Of a DNA stretch of 64,000 bases, positions 10,301 to 22,300 are shown in pieces. The stretch's first letter is position 1. Each line of letters begins with the position of its first letter. A program made the position numbers and the translations under genes. The stretch spans positions 1,798,001 to 1,862,000 of the forward strand of contig JAYJMM010000103.1 in NCBI GenBank assembly GCA_037349105.1, in the 5' to 3' direction. The notes below the pieces were generated by a model. That model was not told where the DNA came from. It made no database searches and saw only the letters and a program-made list of their open reading frames with translations. The DNA comes from Limnomonas spitsbergensis. Lineage: Eukaryota; Chlorophyta; Chlorophyceae; Chlamydomonadales.

Positions 10301-13300
10301 TCCTCCTGCTGTGGCGCCTAAACCCTTATATCCCTGAAGCCCATCGTACGCGCGAGATTTTGTCCCCCAACCCTGGACCTTAAGCCCCAAGCCCTTAAAA
10401 ACCAGTCACGCCAATGCTGATGCTCCCGGTGCGGCTCGCAGGCCTGTCCCGGGCGCTGGCTTCGACGCTTTTGTGCCCCTTGACAGTGGTCAAGACGAGG
10501 ATGGAATACAGCGGCAAGGAGGCCATCCGGTAGGCGGTGTTCGGGTCTGTAGCTGTAGCCTGTGTGCTACATTACAGCCTAAACCCTAACCTAGATGAGG
10601 GTGGGGTTCAGTGGCGGAGTGATTATCCGGTGGGCGGTGTTCGTGTCTGTAGCTCTGGCATGTGTGTTAAATCACAGCCTAAACCCTAACCCCCTAAACC
10701 CTGAACTAGATGAGGGTAAGGTTCAGTGACGTTGTGATCATCCGGTGTGTGGTGCTCGTGTTTTTGGCTCTGGCATGTGTGGAAGCCATCACAGCCTTGG
10801 CCAGGATGAGGGTGGGGTTTAGTGGCGGAGTGATCATTTGGTGGGAGTAATCATTTGGTGGGAGTGATCATTTGGTGGGAGTGATCATTTGGTGGGAGTG
10901 ATCATTTGGTTTGAGGAGCTCAGGCGCATGGCTCTGGCATGTGTGCCGCATTACAGCCTTGGTCAGGATGAGGGTCGGGTGCAGTGGCATGGAGGCTGTT
11001 TAGGGTTAGAGGTTGTGGCGTTCACCCTATGCCCCCCCCCCCCCCTCCAAGCCTTGTTCCTGTGACCAGATACAAGGACACGTTACCTGCCCTGGCCACC
11101 ATTGCGCGGACGGAGGGGCCGAGACTTTAGGGCTTGAGGTTGTGGCGTTCACCCTATGCCCCCCCCCCTCCAAGCCTTGTTCCTGAACGGGATGCAAGGA
11201 CATGTTACCCGCCCTGGCCACCATTGCGCGGAGGGAGGGGCCGAGAGTTTAGGGGTTGTGGTTGGTTGAGGCGTTCACTCTTATGTCCCCCTGCCCATGC
11301 CGTCTTCCCGTGGCCAGATACAAGGACACCTTTGCCGCCCTGGCCACCATTGCGCGGAGGGAGGGGCCGAGAGTGTAGGAGTTGTGGTTGAGGCGTTCAC
11401 TCCTATATCCCCCTGCCCATGCCATCTTCCCGTGACCAGATACAAGGACACCTTTGCCGCCCTGGCCACCATTGCGCGGACGGAGGGCCCGAGGGGCTTG
11501 TTCCGAGGCCTGGTGCCAACGGTGATGACCACAGCCCCATTTTCAGGTCCGTCCCCTGCAGGGCTTCATGTTACGGGTTTGGGGCTTAGTTTGTAGGGTG
11601 TAGGGCTTAGTTTTCTAAGGCAAAGGGCTAAATGTTTAGGGTGTAGGGCTTAACGTTGAGGGTGTTGGGCTTAGGTTTTAGGGTGTGTGGATCATGGTGT
11701 GGATCATGGTGTTCACCTGCGGCCAGTTCTGTAACCTGGTGCCAGCAGCGATACAACCGTGCTGTTGTATATGTTCAATTGGGGGATGCAACACTGTCTT
11801 GCAGCCTGGCCACTTCAGGTGTCTTAGTGTATGTTGCGGCCATACGGTCAAAATGCCGTTCCTTCTAAAAAAACAGGAATGGAGTCTCTTTGCACTTTTG
11901 GCTGACTAGTTACAGCACTAGTGTGCTTAGGGTTTGTTGCTGCCATATTGTTAAACTGCCATCACTCCTTGGAGTCTCTTTACAGCTTTACTTGAGTGAA
12001 TTCCAGTGCGCACCAAACCACCTTCGGGGGGCCGGGGTGCAAGATGCCATCACTGCTTGCAGTCTCTTTGCAGCAATACTGCATCTGCGTTAACTGTGTC
12101 TTCATTTTGTTTCATTTGTGTACTTCAGTGTGCACCAGACCACCTAAGGGGGAGGAGGGGGGCAAGATGCCATCACTGTTTGAAATCTCTTTGCACTCTT
12201 TATTCAACGAATTCCGCCTATGCCAGCCGAACTCTGCCTATGCCAGGCGTTGACCAACCAGCGGATGACCAGCCTACGACCAGCTATATGGACCGAGCCC
12301 TTGGCTTTAGTCCGGGACGTGGCTGCAGTGTGCTGAAGTGGCTGGGTGGCCAAAGTGGATGTAGTGCACTGACAAAAACAAGGAGTGCCGGAAGTGCGCT
12401 GACAAGCCCTGGCCATTGGCCAGTAACCTTCCTTGTTTGCTAAAGGACAGCCGTCCCCATCGATTTAACCTGCCGATCGTTGAGTAAAAGAACTTTCGTT
12501 TGAGTGACAGCCGCCGACGTTAAAATGTGGCCAGGTCGTGGCTGGAGAGCGCTGATGGAGCGCTGCTTGTTTGTTTCGATGTCCCTGGCTTGCCTTTGAC
12601 GCCTCCCAAACCCTAAACCCATGAACCCCAGAATCCACAGATCTACCAAACCCTGTACTGCAGGCCTGTACTACATGTTCTACGTCCGACTCAAGGAGAT
12701 GCTGGGTGTGGAGGGCAGGCCGCAGGTGTGGAAGGGTGGGAGCTTGTGGCCTTGGGCGTGGAGGGTAGGCGGTAGGTGTGGAAGGGTGGGAGCTTGGGGC
12801 CTAGTGTGTGGAGGGCAGGCCGCAGGTGTGGAAGGGTGGGAGCTGGGGGCCTTAGGTGTGGAGGGCAGACTGCAGGTGTGGAAGGGTGGGAGCTTGGGGC
12901 CTTGGGTGTGGAGGGCGGGCCGCAGGTTTGGAAGGGTGGGAGCTTGGGCCTTGGGTGTGGAGGGCGGGTCGCAGGTGTGGAAGGTTGGGAGCTTAGGGCC
13001 GCAGGTGTGGTGGGCAGGCCGCAGGTGTGGTGGGCAGGCTGCAGGTGTGGAACGGTGGGAGGTTGGGGCCTTGGATGAGCCACAGAAGGGGATCAAGGCA
13101 ATGAGCTTCTATGGGTTAAGGGTTTAGAGCTTCTATCAAGTCCTGCGTTTGGCACGGTACATCCTTTCAAAATCAAAATATGTGGATACCTTCCTGTAGG
13201 TTTTTAATGGCCCATCCTTGGGTATGAATTCGTTTTGTCTGTTAGCGTTTTTTCACCTGTCCTTGTTTATGGTGCAGTTGTTTCAAAATGTAAGGATAAG

Positions 13301-16300
13301 ACATAACTTCCTGTGGGTTTTGAATGGCCTTCCCTTGGGTGTGAATTTTATTTATTTATTTCCACCGGTTTTCCCCCCTGTCCTTGGGCAAAGTGTGAAC
13401 CATGAATCTCCATGTCTGACTGAAACCAGTGTGAGAAGTAAGAAGTACGAACCAAGTGTGGTGTCCAATCCTTTGTGATGTATAACGGAGGATTGGACAC
13501 CACACGGGACCCTAGGTTAAGGCGTTTAGACCAACGCATGGGATACGCGCATTCTACCCCGTGTCATTGCAAGTGTGGATCAATCACTCGACGGCTCCTC
13601 GGTAATCCTTCGCGATTTCTATTACGGTAAGCAACGGCATTTCACGCGGAGAGGTTTTACCAATCGTTCAGGTGAACAACCCTAATTAGGATAAATGCCA
13701 TGAGCCCTTCACCCCCAAACAAGGTTAATAAGATGTAACTGATGTAAATAAGATGTAGCTTGTCTAAATAAGATGTAACTGATGTAAATAAGATGTAACT
13801 TGTCTAAATAAGATGTAACTGACCTAAATAAGATGTAACTGATATAATTAATATGTAACTGATATAAACGAGATGTAACTTGTATGAATAAGATGTAACT
13901 GATCTAAACAAGATGTGATTTATGTAAATAAGATGAAACTGATCTAATTAAGATAAGGCTGTGCTGTTTCCCTAACTCTCATGCCCCCCACGGGGCGTAG
14001 CTTGCTTTCCTTCTAAATAAGATGGAACTTGTATGAATAAGATCTAACTAGTCAAAGTACCGTAAGATGTAATTACTTATCTATCCCTTAAACCCATTGG
14101 TTTCCCATGGTGTGTGGGGGAGGGGGGGACTGCACACCTGCACAAATGTGGGGGGGGGAGGAGGGGACTGCACACCTGCACAAATATGTGTGGGGGAGGA
14201 GGGGACTGCACACCTGCACAAATGTGGGGGGGGGAGGAGGGGACTGCACACCTGCACAAATGTGTGTGGGGGGGAGGAGGGGACTGCATACCTGCACAAA
14301 TGTGTGTGGGGGAAGGAGGGGACTGCATACCTGCACAAATGTGGGGGGGGGAGGGGACTGCACACCTGCACAAATGTTGGGGGGGGGGAGGGGGGGACTG
14401 CACACCTGCACAAATGTGGGGGGGGGAGGGGACTGCACACCTGCACAAATGTGGGGGGGGGAGGAGGGGACTGCACACCTGCACAAATGTGGGGGGGGGG
14501 AGGAGGGGACTGCACACCTGCACAAATGTGGGGGGGGAGGGGGGGACTGCACACCTGCACAAATGTGGGGGGGGGAGGGGGGGACTGCACACCTGCACAA
14601 ATGTGGGGGGGGGAGGAGGGGACTGCACACCTGCACAAATGTGGGGGGGGGAGGAGGGGACTGCACACCTGCACAAATGTGGGGGGGGAGGGGGGGACTG
14701 CACACCTGCACAAATGTGGGGGGGGGGAGGGGGGGACTGCACACCTGCACAAATGTGGGGGGGGGAAGGAGGGGACTGCACACCTGCACAAATGTGGGGG
14801 GGGAGGGGGGGACTGCACACCTGCACAAATGTGGGGGGGGGGAGGAGGGGACTGCACACCTGCACAAATGTGGGGGGGGAGGGGGGGACTGCACACCTGC
14901 ACAAATGTGGGGGGGGAGGAGGGGACTGCACACCTGCACAAATGTGGGGGGGGAGGAGGGGACTGCACACCTGCACAAATGTGGGGGGGGAGGGGGGGAC
15001 TGCACACCTGCACAAATGTGGGGGGGGAGGGGGGGACTGCACACCTGCACAAATGTGGGGGGGGGAGGAGGGGACTGCACACCTGCACAAATGTGGGGGG
15101 GGAGGAGGGGACTGCACACCTGCACAAATGTGGGGGGGGAGGAGGGGACTGCACACCTGCACAAATGTGTGTGGGGGAGGGGGGGACTGCACACCTGCAC
15201 AAATGTGGGGGGGGAGGGGGGGACTGCACACCTGCACAAATGTGGGGGGGGAGGGGGGGACTGCACACCTGCACAAATGTGGGTGGGGGAGGGGGGGACT
15301 GCACACCTGCACAAATGTGGGGGGGGAGGGGGGGACTGCACACCTGCACAAATGTGGGGGGGGGAGGAGGGGACTGCACACCTGCACAAATGTGGGGGGG
15401 GGAGGGGGGGACTGCACACCTGCACAAATGTGGGGGGGGAGGAGGGGACTGCACACCTGCACAAATGTGGGGGGGGAGGAGGGGACTGCACACCTGCACA
15501 AATGTGGGGGGGGAGGGGGGGACTGCACACCTGCACAAATGTGGGGGGGGGAGGGGGGGACTGCACACCTGCACAAATGTGGGGGGGGGAGGAGGGGACT
15601 GCACACCTGCACAAATGTGGGGGGGGAGGAGGGGACTGCACACCTGCACAAATGTGGGGGGGGAGGAGGGGACTGCACACCTGCACAAATGTGTGTGGGG
15701 GAGGGGGGGACTGCACACCTGCACAAATGTGGGGGGGGAGGGGGGGACTGCACACCTGCACAAATGTGGGGGGGGGAGGGGGGGACTGCACACCTGCACA
15801 AATGTGGGGGGGGGGAGGAGGGGACTGCACACCTGCACAAATGTGGGGGGGGAGGGGGGGACTGCACACCTGCACAAATGTGGGGGGGGAGGAGGGGACT
15901 GCACACCTGCACAAATGTGGGTGGGGGAGGGGGGGACTGCACACCTGCACAAATGTGGGGGGGGGAGGGGGGGACTGCACACCTGCACAAATGTGGGGGG
16001 GGGAGGAGGGGACTGCACACCTGCACAAATGTGTGTGGGGGAGGGGGACTGCACACCTGCACAAATGTGGGGGGGGAGGGGGGGACTGCACACCTGCACA
16101 AATGTGGGGGGGGAGGAGGGGACTGCACACCTGCACAAATGTGGGTGGGGGAGGGGGGGACTGCACACCTGCACAAATGTGGGTGGGGGAGGGGGGGACT
16201 GCACACCTGCACAAATGTGGGGGGGGGAGGGGGGGACTGCACACCTGCACAAATGTGGGGGGGGGAGGAGGGGACTGCACACCTGCACAAATGTGGGTGG

Positions 16301-19300
16301 GGGAGGGGGGGACTGCACACCTGCACAAATGTGGGTGGGGGAGGGGGGGACTGCACACCTGCACAAATGTGGGGGGGGGAGGGGGGGACTGCACACCTGC
16401 ACAAATGTGGGGGGGGGAGGAGGGGACTGCACACCTGCACAAATGTGGGGGGGGAGGAGGGGACTGCACACCTGCACAAATGTGGGGGGGGGAGGGGGGG
16501 ACTGCACACCTGCACAAATGTGGGGGGGGGAGGAGGGGACTGCACACCTGCACAATGTGGGGGGGGAGGAGGGGACTGCACACCTGCACAAATGTGGGGG
16601 GGGAGGGGGGGACTGCACACCTGCACAAATGTGGGGGGGGAGGAGGGGACTGCACACCTGCACAAATGTGGGTGGGGGAGGGGGGGACTGCACACCTGCA
16701 CAAATGTGGGGGGGGGAGGGGGGGACTGCACACCTGCACAAATGTGGGGGGGGAGGAGGGGACTGCACACCTGCACAAATGTGGGGGGGGAGGAGGGGAC
16801 TGCACACCTGCACAAATGTGGGGGGGGGAGGGGACTGCACACCTGCACAAATGTTGGGGGGGAGGAGGGGACTGCACACCTGCACAAATGTGGGTGGGGG
16901 AGGAGGGGACTGCACACCTGCACAAATGTGTGTGGGGGAGGGGACTGCACACCTGCACAAATGTGGGGGGGGAGGAGGGGACTGCACACCTGCACAAATG
17001 TGGGTGGGGGAGGAGGGGACTGCACACCTGCACAAATGTGGGGGGGAGGGGGGGACTGCACACCTGCACAAATGTGGGGGGGGGAGGAGGGGACTGCACA
17101 CCTGCACAAATGTGGGGGGGGGAGGGGGGGACTGCACACCTGCACAAATGTGGGGGGGGAGGAGGGGACTGCACACCTGCACAAATGTGGGGGGGGGAGG
17201 GGGGGACTGCACACCTGCACAAATGTGGGGGGGGGAGGGGGGGACTGCACACCTGCACAAATGTGGGGGGGGGAGGGGGGGACTGCACACCTGCACAAAT
17301 GTGGGGGGGGGAGGAGGGGACTGCACACCTGCACAAATGTGGGGGGGGGAGGAGGGGACTGCACACCTGCACAAATGTGGGGGGGGGAGGAGGGGACTGC
17401 ACACCTGCACAAATGTGGGGGGGGGAGGAGGGGACTGCACACCTGCACAAATGTGGGTGGGGAGGAGGGGACTGCACACCTGCACAAATGTGGGGGGGGA
17501 GGGGGGGACTGCACACCTGCACAAATGTGGGGGGGGAGGAGGGGACTGCACACCTGCACAAATGTGGGTGGGGGAGGGGGGGACTGCACACCTGCACAAA
17601 TGTGGGGGGGGAGGAGGGGGACTGCACACCTGCACAAATGTGGGGGGGGGAGGAGGGGACTGCACACCTGCACAAATGTGGGGGGGGGAGGGGGGGACTG
17701 CACACCTGCACAAATGTGGGGGGGGAGGGGGGGACTGCACACCTGCACAAATGTGGGGGGGGGAGGGGGGGACTGCACACCTGCACAAATGTGGGGGGGG
17801 GAGGGGGGGACTGCACACCTGCACAAATGTGGGGGGGGGAGGGGGGACTGCACACCTGCACAAATGTGGGGGGGGGAGGGGGGACTGCACACCTGCACAA
17901 ATGTGGGGGGGGAGGGGGGGACTGCACACCTGCACAAATGTGTGGGGGGAGGAGGGGACTGCACACCTGCACAAATGTGGGGGGGGGAGGAGGGGACTGC
18001 ACACCTGCACAAATGTGGGGGGGGAGGAGGGGACTGCACACCTGCACAAATGTGGGGGGGGGAGGGGGGGACTGCACACCTGCACAAATGTGGGGGGGGA
18101 GGAGGGGACTGCACACCTGCACAAATGTGGGGGGGGGAGGAGGGGGACTGCACACCTGCACAAATGTGGGGGGGGGAGGAGGGGACTGCACACCTGCACA
18201 AATGTGGGGGGGGAGGAGGGGACTGCACACCTGCACAAATGTGTGGGGGGGAGGAGGGGACTGCACACCTGCACAAATGTGGGGGGGGAGGAGGGGACTG
18301 CACACCTGCACAAATGTGGGGGGGGGAGGAGGGGACTGCACACCTGCACAAATGTGGGGGGGGAGGAGGGGACTGCACACCTGCACAAATGTGGGGGGGG
18401 AGGAGGGGACTGCACACCTGCACAAATGTGGGGGGGGAGGAGGGGACTGCACACCTGCACAAATGTGGGGGGGGAGGAGGGGACTGCACACCTGCACAAA
18501 TGTGGGGGGGGGAGGAGGGGACTGCACACCTGCACAAATGTGGGGGGGGGAGGAGGGGACTGCACACCTGCACAAATGTGGGGGGGGGAGGGGGGGACTG
18601 CACACCTGCACAAATGTGGGGGGGGAGGGGGGACTGCACACCTGCACAAATGTGGGGGGGGGAGGGGGGACTGCACACCTGCACAAATGTGGGGGGGGAG
18701 GAGGGGACTGCACACCTGCACAAATGTGGGGGGGGAGGAGGGGACTGCACACCTGCACAAATGTGGGGGGGGGAGGAGGGGACTGCACACCTGCACAAAT
18801 GTGTGTGGGGGAGGGGGGGACTGCACACCTGCACAAATGTGGGGGGGGGAGGGGGGGACTGCACACCTGCACAAATGTGTGTGGGGGGGAGGAGGGGACT
18901 GCACACCTGCACAAATGTGTGTGGGGGAGGGGGGACTGCACACCTGCACAAATGTGGGGGGGGAGGGGGGGACTGCACACCTGCACAAATGTGGGGGGGG
19001 GAGGAGGGGACTGCACACCTGCACAAATGTGTGTGGGGGGAGGAGGGGACTGCACACCTGCACAAATGTGGGGGGGGGAGGGGGGGACTGCACACCTGCA
19101 CAAATGTGGGGGGGGAGGAGGGGACTGCACACCTGCACAAATGTGGGTGGGGGAGGGGGGGACTGCACACCTGCACAAATGTGGGGGGGGGAGGGGGGGA
19201 CTGCACACCTGCACAAATGTGTGTGGGGGAGGGGGGGACTGCACACCTGCACAAATGTGTGGGGGGGGGAGGAGGGGACTGCACACCTGCACAAATGTGG

Positions 19301-22300
19301 GGGGGGGAGGAGGGGACTGCACACCTGCACAAATGTGTGTGGGGGAGGGGGGGACTGCACACCTGCACAAATGTGGGGGGGGGAGGAGGGGACTGCACAC
19401 CTGCACAAATGTGTGTGGGGGGGAGGAGGGGACTGCACACCTGCACAAATGTGTGTGGGGGAGGGGGGGACTGCACACCTGCACAAATGTGGGGGGGGGA
19501 GGGGGGGACTGCACACCTGCACAAATGTGGGGGGGGGAGGGGGGGACTGCACACCTGCACAAATGTGGGGGGGGAGGGGGGGACTGCACACCTGCACAAA
19601 TGTGGGGGGGGAGGGGGGGACTGCACACCTGCACAAATGTGGGGGGGGGAGGGAGGGGACTGCACACCTGCACAAATGTGTGTGGGGGAGGAGGGGACTG
19701 CACACCTGCACAAATGTGGGGGGGGGAGGGGGGGACTGCACACCTGCACAAATGTGGGGGGGGGAGGAGGGGACTGCACACCTGCACAAATGTGGGGGGG
19801 AGGGAGGGGACTGCACACCTGCACAAATGTGGGGGGGGGAGGGGGGACTGCACACCTGCACAAATGTGTGGGGGGGAGGAGGGGGACTGCACACCTGCAC
19901 AAATGTGTGGGGGGGGAGGAGGGGACTGCACACCTGCACAAATGTGGGGGGGGGAGGAGGGGACTGCACACCTGCACAAATGTGTGGGGGGGAGGAGGGG
20001 ACTGCACACCTGCACAAATGTGGGGGGGGGGAGGAGGGGACTGCACACCTGCACAAATGTGTGGGGGGGAGGAGGGGACTGCACACCTGCACAAATGTGG
20101 GGGGGGAGGGGGGGACTGCACACCTGCACAAATGTGGGGGGGGGAGGAGGGGACTGCACACCTGCACAAATGTGGGGGGGGAGGAGGGGACTGCACACCT
20201 GCACAAATGTGGGGGGGGGAGGGGGGACTGCACACCGGAACAAATGTGGGGGGGGAGGAGGGGACTGCACACCTGCACAAATGTGGGGGGGGAGGAGGGG
20301 ACTGCACACCTGCACAAATGTGGGGGGGGGAGGGGGGGACTGCACACCTGCACAAATGTGGGGGGGGGAGGAGGGGACTGCACACCTGCACAAATGTGTG
20401 TGGGGGAGGAGGGGACTGCACACCTGCACAAATGTGGGGGGGGAGGGGGGGACTGCACACCGGAACAAATGTGGGGGGGGGAGGAGGGGACTGCACACCT
20501 GCACAAATGTGGGTGGGGGAGGAGGGGACTGCACACCTGCACAAATGTGGGGGGGGGAGGGGGGGACTGCACACCTGCACAAATGTGGGGGGGGAGGGGG
20601 GGACTGCACACCTGCACAAATGTGGGGGGGGAGGAGGGGACTGCACACCTGCACAAATGTGGGGGGGGGAGGAGGGGACTGCACACCTGCACAAATGTGG
20701 GGGGGGGAGGGGGGACTGCACACCTGCACAAATGTGTGTGGGGGAGGGGGGGGGACTGCATACCTGCACAAATGTGGGGGGGGAGGGGGGGACTGCACAC
20801 CGGAACAAATGTGGGGGGGGGAGGAGGGGACTGCACACCTGCACAAATGTGGGTGGGGGAGGAGGGGACTGCACACCTGCACAAATGTGGGGGGGAGGGG
20901 GGGACTGCACACCTGCACAAATGTGGGGGGGGAGGGGGGGACTGCACACCTGCACAAATGTGGGGGGGGAGGAGGGGACTGCACACCTGCACAAATGTGG
21001 GGGGGGGAGGAGGGGACTGCACACCTGCACAAATGTGGGGGGGGAGGGGGGGACTGCACACCTGCACAAATGTGGGGGGGAGGAGGGGGGGACTGCACAC
21101 CTGCACAAATGTGTGTGGGGGAGGGGGGGACTGCACACCTGCACAAATGTGGGGGGGGGAGGGGGGGACTGCACACCTGCACAAATGTGTGTGGGGGAGG
21201 AGGGGACTGCACACCTGCACAAATGTGTGTGGGGGAGGGGGGGACTGCACACCTGCACAAATGTGGGGGGGGGAGGGGGGGACTGCACACCTGCACAAAT
21301 GTGGGGGGGGAGGAGGGGACTGCACACCTGCACAAATGTGTGTGGGGGAGGGGGGGACTGCACACCTGCACAAATGTGGGGGGGGGAGGGGGGGACTGCA
21401 CACCTGCACAAATGTGTGGGGGGGGAGGGGGGGACTGCACACCTGCACAAATGTGTGTGGGGGAGGGGGGGACTGCACACCTGCACAAATGTGGGGGGGG
21501 GAGGGGGGGACTGCACACCTGCACAAATGTGGGGGGGGGGAGGGGGGGACTGCACACCTGCACAAATGTGGGGGGGGGAGGAGGGGACTGCACACCTGCA
21601 CAAATGTGGGGGGGGAGGGGGGGACTGCACACCTGCACAAATGTGGGGGGGGGAGGAGGGGACTGCACACCTGCACAAATGTGTGGGGGGGGAGGGGGGG
21701 ACTGCACACCTGCACAAATGTGTGTGGGGGAGGGGGGGACTGCACACCTGCACAAATGTGGGGGGGGGAGGGGGGGACTGCACACCTGCACAAATGTGGG
21801 GGGGGGGAGGGGGGGACTGCACACCTGCACAAATGTGGGGGGGGGAGGAGGGGACTGCACACCTGCACAAATGTGGGGGGGGAGGGGGGGACTGCACACC
21901 TGCACAAATGTGGGGGGGGGGAGGGGGGGACTGCATACCTGCACAAATGTGGGGGGGGAGGGGGGGACTGCACACCTGCACAAATGTGGGGGGGAGGAGG
22001 GGGGGACTGCACACCTGCACAAATGTGGGGGGGGAGGAGGGGACTGCACACCTGCACAAATGTGTGTGGGGGAGGAGGGGACTGCACACCTGCACAAATG
22101 TGGGGGGGGGAGGAGGGGACTGCACACCTGCACAAATGTGGGGGGGGGAGGAGGGGACTGCACACCTGCACAAATGTGGGGGGGGGGAGGAGGGGACTGC
22201 ACACCTGCACAAATGTGTGTGGGGGAGGAGGGGACTGCACACCTGCACAAATGTGGGGGGGGGAGGGGGGGACTGCACACCTGCACAAATGTGGGGGGGG

